A stretch of 64,000 bases of DNA from JAKFWF01 sp963750535 (GCA_963750535.1 CAVVRF010000040.1:117627-181626); one strand, 5' to 3'; counted from the stretch's first letter, positions 16,854 through 25,684 are shown. Translations and numbers: made by a program. Notes: a model not told the origin generated them from the sequence alone.

Positions 16854-17981
16854 ATGACCATGCAAATGATCTCTTCCGCCCTGCAGGCCGCGCCGGCGCG
16901 GATGTCAATGCTGGAGGATGAAGTCCGGGCGATCGTCCGCGACGATCTCACACCCATCGTCGGCGCGATCGACGGCGAGGGCGTCTATCCGGAAGCGGTG
17001 CTGCGCAAGCTCGGCCGTGCCGGCGCCTATGCCCGGCATGTTACCGCCTTCGATGCGCCGCCAAGCCTGAACGCCGCGATCGAAGCCATGTCGATGGTCG
17101 GAGAGGCGTGTCTTTCGACGGCATTCTGCATGTGGTGCCAGGACGCGCTCGCCTGGTATCTCGCCAATTCAGCAAATGAGGCGCTGAAGCGACGCCTGCT
17201 GCCGGGCGTATCGGAAGGCCGGGTGCTCGGCGGTACCGGACTGTCCAACCCGATGAAGCATTTCTTCGGCATCGAGCCGCTGCGACTGAAGGGCCGCCGC
17301 GTCGCAGGCGGATACTCGGTCAAGGGCGTCCTGCCGTGGGTGTCCAATCTCGGGCCCGACCATCACTTCGGCGCCATCTTCGAGCGCGAGGACAAGCCGG
17401 GCCACTTCGTGATGGCAATTGTCGCCTGCGCCAGCGACGGGCTGACACTCGCGCAGAACACGCAGTTCGTCGCCCTCGACGGCACCCGAACTTTCTCGGT
17501 GCAGATGCGCGACGTGTTCCTTTCCGACGAGCAGATCGTCGCCGATCCCGTCGACGACTACCTGAAGCGCATTCGCGCCGGCTTCGTGCTGCTGCAGGCC
17601 GGCATGGCGTTCGGTTTGATCGAGGGCGCGATCGGCCTGATGGAGCAGGTTCGCGGCTCGCTGCAGCACGTCAACAAGTACCTGCCGGAGCAGCCGGAGC
17701 ACTTTCGCGAGCAGCTTGCCGGGATGAGGGCGACCGTCGCCGAGCTTTGCGAGACGCCGCTCGACCGCAGCCCGGCCTACTGGCGCCGCGTGATCGAGAC
17801 CCGGCTCGCCGCCGGCGATGCGACGGTCGCGGCCGCGCATGCGGCGATGCTGCACCAGGGCGCTCGGGGCTACGTGTCGAACGGCGCCGCCCAGCGACGG
17901 CTGCGCGAAGCGTATTTCGTCGCCATCGTCACCCCCGCCACCAAGCAGCTGCGCAAGATGCTGGCCGAGATGCCGGAGTGA
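16854..17981 (+). CDS. Acyl-CoA dehydrogenase-fold flavoprotein
   Basis: The 375-residue protein has the acyl-CoA dehydrogenase fold (N-terminal helices, beta-domain GGTGLSNPMKHF and GYSVKGVLPWVSN, C-terminal helices). It lacks an obvious catalytic Glu context of short-chain acyl-CoA dehydrogenases. Its sequence is closer to the SfnC/DszC-like group, some of which are FMNH2-dependent monooxygenases of sulfur compounds. The next gene encodes an NAD(P)H:flavin-type reductase, 25 bases on. A monooxygenase role is inference. Two nearby ATGs (16854, 16860) are possible. Confidence 0.82.
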   Translation: MTMQMISSALQAAPARMSMLEDEVRAIVRDDLTPIVGAIDGEGVYPEAVLRKLGRAGAYARHVTAFDAPPSLNAAIEAMSMVGEACLSTAFCMWCQDALAWYLANSANEALKRRLLPGVSEGRVLGGTGLSNPMKHFFGIEPLRLKGRRVAGGYSVKGVLPWVSNLGPDHHFGAIFEREDKPGHFVMAIVACASDGLTLAQNTQFVALDGTRTFSVQMRDVFLSDEQIVADPVDDYLKRIRAGFVLLQAGMAFGLIEGAIGLMEQVRGSLQHVNKYLPEQPEHFREQLAGMRATVAELCETPLDRSPAYWRRVIETRLAAGDATVAAAHAAMLHQGARGYVSNGAAQRRLREAYFVAIVTPATKQLRKMLAEMPE

Positions 17982-18005
17982 GGTGAAGTGGGCAGCGGGT
18001 TCGCC

Positions 18006-19349
18006 ATGACACGCAAGGTCGCGATTGTCGGTGCCGGTCAGGCCGGCGCGCAGGTCGCCGCCAGCCTGCGCGAACTCGGTCATCGCGGCGGCATCGTCAT
18101 CGTCGGCGACGAGCCGCATCCGCCCTATCAGCGTCCGCCCTTGTCGAAGGCCTTCCTGAAGGAGGCGCTCGGGCCGGAGCGGCTGTACCTCAAACCATTG
18201 TCCTTTTTCGCCGAACGGGAGATCGAGCTTGCCGCAGGCAAGCTTGTGGGCCGGATCGACCTGCGCAACCGGCGGCTCGAGGCGACCGACGGCGACGGCA
18301 TCGACTACGACATCCTGGTGCTGGCGACCGGAACGCGCTCGAGGCTGCCGGCGATCGAGGGCGGTGCGCTGGCCAACGTATTCGCCTTGCGCGGCATCGG
18401 CGACGTCGAGACATTGCGCCCGGCGATCGCCAGCATGCGGCGCATCGCCATCATCGGCGGCGGCTACATCGGGCTCGAGGTTGCGGCCGTCCTGCGGGGC
18501 ATGGGCCGGGACGTCGTCATCGTCGAGGCCGAGGACCGCATTCTGAAGCGTGTGACCTCGCCGCCGGTTTCGGAGTATTTCGACCGGCTGCACCGCGCCA
18601 ACGGGGTCGAGATCGTGACCGGCGCCCGGCTGCAGGCGATCACCGGCGATGAGCGCGCCACGGGAATCGCGCTTGGTGACGGCCGCAACCTGGCCGCCGA
18701 TGCCGTCCTGCTGGCGATCGGTGCGATCGCCAACTCGGAGCTGGCCGCCGCCGCCGGCATCGATACCGGCGACGGCATCCTGGTCGACGCATTTGGCCGG
18801 ACCTCGGTGGAAAGCGTGTTCGCCTGCGGCGACTGCGCACGTTTTCCGAGCCGCCGTTACCGGCGCAGCGTGCGCATCGAAAGCGTCCAGAACGCGATTG
18901 ATCAGGCGAAGTGCGTCGCCGCGGCCATCGTCGGCCGGCCGTTCGCATACGATCCCGTGCCGTGGTTCTGGTCGGACCAGTACGACACCAAGCTGCAGAT
19001 CGCCGGCCTCTCGTCGAGCGACGCCGAGTTCAGCGTCGAGGGCGATCCTGCCGGCATGAGCTTCGCGGTCGAGTATCGCCGCGACGGCCGGCTCGTCGCC
19101 GTCGACGCCATCAACAATGCGCGCGCGCACATGCTGTCTCGGCGGCGGATCGCCGAGGAAACGGCAGATCGCGACGACGCGGCACCGGGCCCGGCAGCCG
19201 ACGCCGGCTCCGACAACCATCAATGGCGTGCCAGCGAGCACGCCAGTCATGCGGCGGCAATGACCGCCGCAGGGGAAGCGAAGCCAACTGGCAGCCTGGA
19301 GGGCGCACCTGCCACCGTTCGAAAAACATCACCAAGCGTGAACCATTGA
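18006..19349 (+). CDS. FAD-dependent NAD(P)H oxidoreductase (ferredoxin/rubredoxin reductase type)
   Basis: The protein begins TRKVAIVGAGQAGAQVAASL, an FAD-binding GxGxxG motif, then PPYQRPPLSKAFL, and a second NAD-binding motif IAIIGGGYIGLEVAAVL. The FAD C-terminal motif SVFACGDCARF follows. This is the putidaredoxin-reductase family fold. It carries about 70 extra C-terminal residues, low complexity and Ala/Asp-rich, beyond the usual 400-410. It probably passes electrons to the adjoining flavoprotein or a ferredoxin. The start could also be GTG 17988; ATG 18006 gives the normal N-terminus. Confidence 0.87.
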   Translation: MTRKVAIVGAGQAGAQVAASLRELGHRGGIVIVGDEPHPPYQRPPLSKAFLKEALGPERLYLKPLSFFAEREIELAAGKLVGRIDLRNRRLEATDGDGIDYDILVLATGTRSRLPAIEGGALANVFALRGIGDVETLRPAIASMRRIAIIGGGYIGLEVAAVLRGMGRDVVIVEAEDRILKRVTSPPVSEYFDRLHRANGVEIVTGARLQAITGDERATGIALGDGRNLAADAVLLAIGAIANSELAAAAGIDTGDGILVDAFGRTSVESVFACGDCARFPSRRYRRSVRIESVQNAIDQAKCVAAAIVGRPFAYDPVPWFWSDQYDTKLQIAGLSSSDAEFSVEGDPAGMSFAVEYRRDGRLVAVDAINNARAHMLSRRRIAEETADRDDAAPGPAADAGSDNHQWRASEHASHAAAMTAAGEAKPTGSLEGAPATVRKTSPSVNH

Positions 19350-19362
19350 GGAGTGTGAAGCC

Positions 19363-20223
19363 ATGACCAGCAGCATTCTGATCTCCCCCGACGAAGTCGC
19401 GACGCTGGCGGCCGCCGGCAAGGTCGTGATCATCGATACGCGCGATCCGAAGAGCTATGCGGCGGGGCACATACCCGGTGCGGTCAACCTGCACGAGATC
19501 TTCACCTATCTCGCGACCTCGAGCCCCGAAGGGCTTGCCGAGCTCAACAAGAAGTTCGCCGACGCCTTCGGTGCCGCCGGCCTCTCGGGCGAGGAGACCG
19601 CGATCATCTATGAGCAGTCGATGGATACGGGCTTCGGCCAGTCGTGCCGGGGCTATTTCCTGCTCCAGCACCTGGGATATCCGAAGGCGAAGGTTCTGCA
19701 CGGTGGCCTCAAGGCGTGGGTCGCCAGCGGCAAGCCGCTGTCGACGGCGAAGCCGACGCCGGTCGCCAGGAAGTTCCCGGCGATCCCGGCCGACGGTTCG
19801 CTGATGATCGACAAGGTGGCGATGGCCGAGGCGATCGCCGACCCGACGATCGCCAAGCTCGACGTTCGCGATGTCGACGAGTGGATCGGCGAGAGCTCAT
19901 CGCCCTACGGCAAGGACTACTGCCCGCGCAAGGGCCGGCTGCCCGGCGCCAAGTGGCTCGAGTGGTATCGGATGATGAAGCCCACGGCCAACGGTCAGAT
20001 GTTCAAGTCCGCCGACGAGATCCGTGCCGAATGCGCGACCGTCGGCATCACCAGCGACATGCCGGTCTTCCTCTACTGCTTCAAGGGCGCGCGCGCCTCC
20101 AACACGTTCGTGGCGCTCAAGGAAGCAGGCATCAAGGACGTTCGCATCTATTTCGGCTCCTGGAACGAGTGGTCGCGGGATCCGTCGCTGCCGATCGAGG
20201 AACCGTTCGCCAAGGTGGCATGA
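19363..20223 (+). CDS. Two-domain rhodanese-like sulfurtransferase
   Basis: The 286-residue protein has two tandem rhodanese domains. The C-terminal one carries the catalytic loop YCFKGARAS (Cys239). The N-terminal one has YEQSMDTGFG at the equivalent place and lacks the Cys, so it is structural. Such enzymes transfer sulfur from thiosulfate or persulfides to thiols or cyanide. GAGGAGTGTGAAGCC before ATG 19363 supports the start. It lies 13 bases after the reductase, so the block is one operon. Confidence 0.92.
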   Translation: MTSSILISPDEVATLAAAGKVVIIDTRDPKSYAAGHIPGAVNLHEIFTYLATSSPEGLAELNKKFADAFGAAGLSGEETAIIYEQSMDTGFGQSCRGYFLLQHLGYPKAKVLHGGLKAWVASGKPLSTAKPTPVARKFPAIPADGSLMIDKVAMAEAIADPTIAKLDVRDVDEWIGESSSPYGKDYCPRKGRLPGAKWLEWYRMMKPTANGQMFKSADEIRAECATVGITSDMPVFLYCFKGARASNTFVALKEAGIKDVRIYFGSWNEWSRDPSLPIEEPFAKVA

Positions 20224-20281
20224 CACGCCGCGCGTCGCTTCAGTCGAGCCCAACAATCCACCTTCCGCACGAGGCATGATC

Positions 20282-21670
20282 ATGAGCACATTCAAGTCGC
20301 CATTCGCAGACAGCCGGCTCGGCCGCAAGGGCAGCGGCTGCGACTGCGGTCGTCACCGGACCCAGTCCGAGCACGATGCCGAGGTCGCGGCCGAGGCCCG
20401 GACGGTTGCTGCGCGTGGCGAGGAGATGCGGCTGAAGCGCGTCGTCGAAGCGGCAGTCATGCGGGCGATCTTTCCGGCCGACGCCGGCCGCCGGGCATTC
20501 GTGAAGGCGGTGGGCGCAACCACCGCCGCGGCAGTCATCGCGCAGGTTTTCCCGATCGCGACCGCGACCGAGGTACTGGCCCAGACCGGGCCGGTGGAGA
20601 AGAAGGACCTGAAGGTCGGCTTCATTCCGATTACCTGCGCGACGCCGATCATCATGGCGCATCCGATGGGCTTCTACGGCAAGCAGGGCCTCAACGTCGA
20701 GGTGGTCAAGACGGCGGGCTGGGCCGTCATCCGCGACAAGACGCTCAACAAGGAATACGACGCGGCGCACATGCTGTCGCCGATGCCGCTGGCGATCTCG
20801 CTCGGCCTCGGCTCGACCGCGGTGCCGTTCACGGTGCCGGCGATCGAGAACATCAACGGCCAGGCGATCACGCTCGCCATCAAGCACAAGGACAAGCGCG
20901 ATCCGAAGCAGTGGAAGGGCTTCAAGTTCGCGATCCCGTTCGACTACTCGATGCACAACTACCTGCTGCGGTATTACCTGGCCGAGCACGGCCTCGATCC
21001 CGACGCCGACGTGCAGCTGCGCTCGGTTCCGCCGCCGGAGATGGTCGCCAACTTGAGGGCCGAGAACATCGACGGCTTCCTGGCGCCCGACAACATCTGC
21101 CAGCGGGCCGTGTTCGACGGCGTCGGCTTCAATCACATCCTGTCGAAGGAGATCTGGGACGGCCACCCGTGCTGCGCCTTCGCGGCGAGCAAGGCATTCG
21201 TCACCGAGGCGCCGAACTCGTACGGCGCTCTGCTGCGCGCCATCATCGAGGCGGCCGCGTTCGCCTCCAAGGCCGAGAACCGCAAGACCATCGCGGAGGC
21301 GATCGCACCGGCGAACTATCTCAACGCCCCCGTCACCGTTCTGGAGCAGGTCCTGACCGGCACCTACGCCGACGGTCTCGGCAACGTCAAGAAGGACCCC
21401 AATCGCGTCACCTTCGATCCGTTCCCGTGGGAAAGCTTCGCGGTGTGGATGCTCACCCAGATGAAGCGCTGGGGACAGCTCAAGGGCGACGTCGACTATC
21501 AGGGCATCGCCAGGCAGGTGTTCCTGCAGACCGACGCGGTGCGCCTGATGAAGGAGGCGGGCCTGACGCCGCCGACCGCGAGCAGCAAGACGTTCTCGGT
21601 GATGGGCAAGGTGTTCGATCCGGCCAAGCCCAGCGAGTACCTCGGAAGCTTCGCGATCAAGCGCGCCTGA
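20282..21670 (+). CDS. Cyanate/nitrate-type ABC importer, Tat-exported substrate-binding protein
   Basis: This 462-residue NrtA/CmpA/CynA-type binding protein has the family core GFIPITCATPIIMAHPMGFYGK and FDYSMHNYLLRYYLAEHG. The N-terminus is unusual: GSGCDCGRH (Cys20, Cys22), then a 45-residue charged stretch, then a twin-arginine signal RRAFVKAVGA (Arg70-Arg71) and a hydrophobic stretch ending AQTG. Hence export is via Tat with a long cytoplasmic prefix. ATG 20276 is an alternative start. The gene is followed by permease, ATPase and cyanase, so cyanate (or nitrate) is the likely ligand. Confidence 0.86.
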   Translation: MSTFKSPFADSRLGRKGSGCDCGRHRTQSEHDAEVAAEARTVAARGEEMRLKRVVEAAVMRAIFPADAGRRAFVKAVGATTAAAVIAQVFPIATATEVLAQTGPVEKKDLKVGFIPITCATPIIMAHPMGFYGKQGLNVEVVKTAGWAVIRDKTLNKEYDAAHMLSPMPLAISLGLGSTAVPFTVPAIENINGQAITLAIKHKDKRDPKQWKGFKFAIPFDYSMHNYLLRYYLAEHGLDPDADVQLRSVPPPEMVANLRAENIDGFLAPDNICQRAVFDGVGFNHILSKEIWDGHPCCAFAASKAFVTEAPNSYGALLRAIIEAAAFASKAENRKTIAEAIAPANYLNAPVTVLEQVLTGTYADGLGNVKKDPNRVTFDPFPWESFAVWMLTQMKRWGQLKGDVDYQGIARQVFLQTDAVRLMKEAGLTPPTASSKTFSVMGKVFDPAKPSEYLGSFAIKRA

Positions 21671-21688
21671 AGCGGAGAAGGAGTTGCC

Positions 21689-22528
21689 ATGACGCGATCG
21701 CTCGATATCCGCGCCGCTGTCGTCTCCCTGCTGCTGCTCGCCGCGTTCGTCATGGTGTGGCAGCTGGCGGTGAGCGGCGGCGGCGGCGGGCAGAAGATGG
21801 ATCCCGAGTACGCGAAGCTCATGGGGATCACCGCCACGCAAGGCAAGTCCGCCATGCCGGGGCCGCTCGAAGTCGGCGCAGCGCTGTGGAAGCACCTCAA
21901 GGACCCGTTCTACGTGCGCGGCACCAACGATGTCGGCCTCGGGCTGCAACTCGGCTATTCGATCATGCGCGTCATGACCGGCTATCTGCTGGCCATGCTG
22001 GTCGCGATCCCGACCGGGTTTCTCATCGGCATGTCGCCGCTGATCAACAAGGCGCTCGATCCGTTCATCCAGGTCCTGAAGCCGATCTCGCCGCTGGCCT
22101 GGATGCCGCTCGCCCTCTACACGATCAAGGACTCGGCGCTCTCCGCCATCTTCGTGATCTTCATCTGCTCGATCTGGCCGATGCTGATCAACACCGCCTT
22201 CGGCGTCGCCGGCGTCCGCAAGGAGTGGATCAACGTCGCCCGGACGCTCGAGGTCACGCCGGTCCGCAAGGCGCTGACCGTGATCCTGCCAGCGGCCGCG
22301 CCGACGATCGTCACCGGCATGCGGATCTCGATCGGCATCGCCTGGCTCGTCATTGTCGCCGCTGAAATGCTCGTCGGCGGCACCGGCATCGGCTACTTCG
22401 TCTGGAACGAGTGGAACAACCTGTCGATCACCAACGTGATCACCGCGATCCTGGTGATCGGCATCGTCGGCATGGTGCTCGATCAGCTGCTCGCGCGTTT
22501 CGGGCGGCTGGTGACTTTTCCGGAGTAG
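21689..22528 (+). CDS. Cyanate/nitrate-type ABC importer permease
   Basis: The 279-residue inner-membrane permease begins with a hydrophobic helix (AVVSLLLLAAFVMVWQLAV) and has several others, such as YLLAMLVAIPTGFLIG and IAWLVIVAAEMLVGG. The EAA-type loop is in NVARTLEVTPVRKALTVILP. A GAAGGAG ribosome site precedes ATG 21689. NrtB/CynB-like proteins are of this length. It forms the import channel with the preceding binding protein and the following ATPase. Confidence 0.9.
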   Translation: MTRSLDIRAAVVSLLLLAAFVMVWQLAVSGGGGGQKMDPEYAKLMGITATQGKSAMPGPLEVGAALWKHLKDPFYVRGTNDVGLGLQLGYSIMRVMTGYLLAMLVAIPTGFLIGMSPLINKALDPFIQVLKPISPLAWMPLALYTIKDSALSAIFVIFICSIWPMLINTAFGVAGVRKEWINVARTLEVTPVRKALTVILPAAAPTIVTGMRISIGIAWLVIVAAEMLVGGTGIGYFVWNEWNNLSITNVITAILVIGIVGMVLDQLLARFGRLVTFPE

Positions 22529-22531
22529 ATC

Positions 22532-23503
22532 ATGCCACACGCCCCCTATATCTCGATCGAGGGCATATCGCGCAGCTATCCGGCGCCCGGCGGCGCCGCG
22601 ACGGTCATATTCGACGACCTGTGGCTGTCGGTCGAGCGCGGCCAGTTCGTCGCCATCATCGGCCATTCCGGCTGCGGCAAGACGACGGTCCTCAACATCC
22701 TGGCCGGCCTCGACACGCCATCGACCGGCGTCGTCATCGTCGACGGCAAGGAGATCTACGGGCCCTCGCTCGATCGCGCCGTGATCTTCCAGAGCCACGC
22801 GCTGCTGCCATGGAAATCGGCGCTCGCCAACGTCACCTACGCCGTGGCGTCGAAGTGGCCGAAGTGGTCGCGCGCCGACATTACCGAAAAGGCCATGTCG
22901 GCCATCAAGCTGGTCGGGCTCGAGGCGGCGGCGGCGCGGCGGCCGGCCGAGTTGTCGGGCGGCATGAAGCAGCGGGTCGGGATCGCGCGGGCACTCTCGA
23001 TCGATCCCAAGATCCTGCTGATGGACGAGCCGTTCTCGGCACTCGACGCTTTGACGCGCGGCACGCTGCAGGACGAGGTTCGCAGCATTTGCCTAGCCAC
23101 CGACCAGACGGTGATCATGATCACGCATGATGTCGACGAGGCGATCTACCTCGCCGACCGGATCGTATTGATGACCAACGGGCCCGGCGCGCGCATCGCC
23201 GAGATCGTCGCCAATCCGCTGCCCAAGGCGCGCGGCCGCAGCGACATCCACAAGCATCCGTCCTATTACGCGGTGCGAAATCACATCATCGATTTCCTGA
23301 TGACGCGCTCGAAGTCGTTCGACCGGGAGATCGCCGGCAAGTCGTGGGATCCACGCAATCCGCCGATCGTCAATCCGGCGATCCCGGAGCCGAAGATCAC
23401 CGCGGATCATGCCCTCGCCACAGTCGCAGCCGAGGGCGCGGCGGCGACAAGCCCGGCGGGCGCATCGCATTTTTTCGCTTCACCACGGAGAGGAGCAACA
23501 TGA
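22532..23503 (+). CDS. Cyanate/nitrate-type ABC importer ATPase
   Basis: The 323-residue protein has Walker A GHSGCGKTT (44-52), signature LSGGMKQR, Walker B KILLMDEPFSALDAL, and the H-loop in MITHDVDEAIYLADR. The core domain is about 250 residues; the remaining 70 include a KSFDREIAGKSWDPR stretch and an Ala-rich tail with no recognised domain. Its stop overlaps the cynS start (ATG 23500, TGA 23501-23503), linking uptake to hydrolysis at the translational level. Confidence 0.91.
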   Translation: MPHAPYISIEGISRSYPAPGGAATVIFDDLWLSVERGQFVAIIGHSGCGKTTVLNILAGLDTPSTGVVIVDGKEIYGPSLDRAVIFQSHALLPWKSALANVTYAVASKWPKWSRADITEKAMSAIKLVGLEAAAARRPAELSGGMKQRVGIARALSIDPKILLMDEPFSALDALTRGTLQDEVRSICLATDQTVIMITHDVDEAIYLADRIVLMTNGPGARIAEIVANPLPKARGRSDIHKHPSYYAVRNHIIDFLMTRSKSFDREIAGKSWDPRNPPIVNPAIPEPKITADHALATVAAEGAAATSPAGASHFFASPRRGAT

Positions 23504-23991
23504 AACGCGAGCAAGTGACGGAGAGGATCCTCGACATCAAGCGCGACAAGGGCTGGAGCTGGGGCTACATCACCAAGGAGATCGGCGGCATGTCGCCGGT
23601 GCTGGTGGTGGGGGCGCTGCTTGGCCAGCACAAGCTGGTGAAGCCGCTGGCCCGCAAGGCTGCCGCGTTGTTCGGCCTGTCGGCCGCCGAGGAGGCATTG
23701 CTCAACGAGGTCCCATATCGCGGCGCCGGGACGCAGATGCCGCCCACCGATCCACTGATCTACCGGTTCTACGAGCTCGTGCTGGTCAACGGTCCGGCAT
23801 GGAAGGCGCTGATCGAGGAGGAGTTCGGCGACGGCATCATGTCGGCAATCGACTTCGACATGCAGATCGAGCGCTTGCCCAACGAGAAGGGCGATCGCGT
23901 GAAGATCAGCATGAGCGGGAAATTCCTGCCGTTCAAATACTACGACAACGAGCAGGGCATTCCCGCCTACGGTTTCAAGGAAACGACTTGA
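23500..23991 (+). CDS. cynS: Cyanate hydratase (cyanase)
   Basis: Cyanase converts cyanate and bicarbonate to carbamate and CO2; the carbamate then breaks down to ammonia and CO2. The 163-residue protein has an N-terminal helix-turn-helix-like bundle and the family catalytic region PPTDPLIYRFYELV with Arg89 and Glu92, then DGIMSAIDFD with Ser115. These match the Arg/Glu/Ser set of E. coli CynS. The ending (KYYDNEQGIPAYGFKETT) is a few residues longer than E. coli. GGAGAGGAGC precedes the ATG, and the gene overlaps the ATPase stop as ATGA. Confidence 0.95.
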   Translation: MKREQVTERILDIKRDKGWSWGYITKEIGGMSPVLVVGALLGQHKLVKPLARKAAALFGLSAAEEALLNEVPYRGAGTQMPPTDPLIYRFYELVLVNGPAWKALIEEEFGDGIMSAIDFDMQIERLPNEKGDRVKISMSGKFLPFKYYDNEQGIPAYGFKETT

Positions 23992-24012
23992 TCGATCGGC
24001 AAGACATGGAGT

Positions 24013-24050
24013 GCGGCCCGGCCCCGGCTTTTCCGCCTCGGCCGGACCGC
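24013..24050 (+). terminator. Imperfect hairpin downstream of cynS
   Basis: GCGGCCCGGCC (24013-24023) pairs with GGCCGGACCGC (24040-24050) at 10 of 11 positions. It follows the cynS stop by about 20 bases. No T-run follows, so termination is only suggested. Confidence 0.35.
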
Positions 24051-24175
24051 CCGTGCCTTCGCCCGGCGGTGATCGATAACGGCTGCTAATGACGCCGATA
24101 ACGGTTGCTGCCGTGTCGGTGGCGAGCCTCGCGTGCTAGCGTCGCGGGCAGCGACCACCACAGCGAGTCCATTCG

Positions 24176-25358
24176 ATGACATCGGCCACCGGCACTCTGT
24201 TCTCCGCGCTTCGCCCGACAGCGCGTACCCTGCCCGAGAGCGGCATCGTGCGCGTGTTCAATCATGGCCGCAGCAAGCCGGGGCTGATCCCGTTGTGGGC
24301 CGGCGAGGGCGATCTGCCGACGCCGCAGTTCATCTGCGAGGCGGCGGCGAAGTCGATGGCGGCGGGCGAGACGTTCTACACCCACAATCGCGGCATTCCG
24401 GAGCTGCGCACCTCGCTTGCGCGATATTTCTCGCGCATCTACGACCAGCCATTCTCGATGGAGGAGTTCTTCGTCACCGGCGGCGGCATGCAGGCGGTCC
24501 AGATCGCCGTGCAGGCGACCTGCGGCGACGGCGACGAGGTGCTGGTGCCGGCGCCGGCGTGGCCGAACTTCGAGGGCGCGCTGGCGATCAACGGCGCCAA
24601 GGTGGTTGCCGTACCGATGACGCTCGAACGCGACGGCTGGACGCTGCCGCTCGACAAGCTGTTCGGCGCCGTCACAGCGAGGACGCGCGCGATCGTCATC
24701 AACTCGCCGTCCAATCCGACCGGCTGGACCGCGAGCCGGGACGAGCTCAGGGCGATCCTGGAATTTGCCCGCGCCAAAGGGCTGTGGATCATCGCCGACG
24801 AGATCTACGGGCGGTTCTATTTTCACGGCCCGCTGGCGCCGTCGTTCCTCGAGCTGCGTCGCCCCGACGACCGTCTGATCTTCGTCAATACGTTCTCGAA
24901 GAACTGGGCGATGACCGGCTGGCGCATCGGCTGGCTGCAGGCGCCGCCCGAACTGGGCCAGATCATCGAGAGTTCTGGTGCAGTACAACACCTCGGGCGT
25001 CGCCACCTTCATGCAGCGCGGCGCCATCGCGGCGATCGAGGACGGCGAGCCCTTCGTCGCCCAGCAGCTGGCACGTGCCAAGGCCGGCCGCGAAATCGTG
25101 TCGAAGGCGCTGGGTGCATTCAACTCGGTGCGCAGCGTGCCGCCGGCGGGGGCCTTCTATTCGTTTTTCGCCATCGATGGCATGAAGGATTCGATGCAGG
25201 CGGCACTTCGCCTCGTCGACGAAGCGAACGTCGGCCTCGCGCCCGGCATCGCGTTTGGACCGGCGGCGGAAGGCTACTTCCGGGTGTGCTTCCTGCGCTC
25301 CGCCGCCCCGCTCGAGGAAGCCATGCAGCGGCTTTCCTTGTGGCTCAAATCTCACTGA
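24176..25358 (+). pseudogene. PLP-dependent class I/II aminotransferase, frameshifted
   Basis: The first reading frame encodes a fold-type I aminotransferase through VFNHGRSKPGLIPLWAGEG, SPSNPTGWTASRDELRA, IIADEIYGRFYF and the PLP lysine region NTFSKNWAMTGWRIGW. At about 24973-24976 the frame shifts +1: the sequence reads GAGAGTTCTGG where GAGAGTCTGG would restore LVQYNTSGVA in the other frame. The rest, to a TGA at 25356-25358, is normal (PAGAFYSFFAIDGM, RVCFLRSA). One extra T accounts for it. It may be a sequencing error or a decayed gene; the amino donor and acceptor are unknown. Confidence 0.85.
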
Positions 25359-25613
25359 TCAGAGTCGCAAAACAGATAGGTGACAGGCGCAGAGCGTTAA
25401 TGTATACGTGGCGTCGTTAGGGAAAGGGATCGTTCCGCGGAAGTTGCGGACGTGGCCCAAGGCCCGGGTCTGGGGAGAGAAAGCGGAGCTGCACGATACG
25501 GATTTGTGCAAGCATTCGCACCTGCCGCTCAACGAGTTGGCCAACAGGTTAGAGTGACGGCGGACGCCATCGGGCGCAGGAGCCGATCACGGACAGATGG
25601 TAGAGCCGCGAAG
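25359..25613 (+). other. Non-coding-looking stretch that may encode a small RNA or 49-aa peptide
   Basis: No convincing gene fills 25359-25684. A GTG-started open frame (25408-25557, 49 codons, VASLGKGIVPRKLRTWPKA...) has no ribosome site. A 13-base stretch near 25419-25431 (GGGAAAGGGATCG) is nearly the same as the 5' arm of the terminator downstream (GGGCAAGGGATCG), so it could also pair with the terminator's 3' arm. Together with a strong intrinsic terminator at 25614-25640, this suggests a short transcript whose ends can pair, as in 6S-like RNAs. I could not match it to a known RNA family. Confidence 0.35.
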
Positions 25614-25645
25614 GGCAAGGGATCGGATCCCTTGCCTTTTGTGTT
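25614..25645 (+). terminator. Strong intrinsic terminator
   Basis: GGCAAGGGA (25614-25622) and TCCCTTGCC (25628-25636) form a perfect 9-bp stem with a 5-base loop (TCGGA), directly followed by TTTTGTGTT. It is the best-formed rho-independent terminator on the plus strand here, and no annotated gene ends close by except the frameshifted aminotransferase 255 bases upstream. Confidence 0.75.
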
Positions 25646-25684
25646 GATGGGGCAGCTCGTCGTCACTGTGCCGGCGCCGACATC

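Noticed and set aside
20240..22798. 852-residue open frame on the minus strand opposite the cyanate importer
   Set aside because: Shadow frame; the plus-strand proteins have clear motifs, this one has His/Asp/Arg-rich low-complexity sequence.
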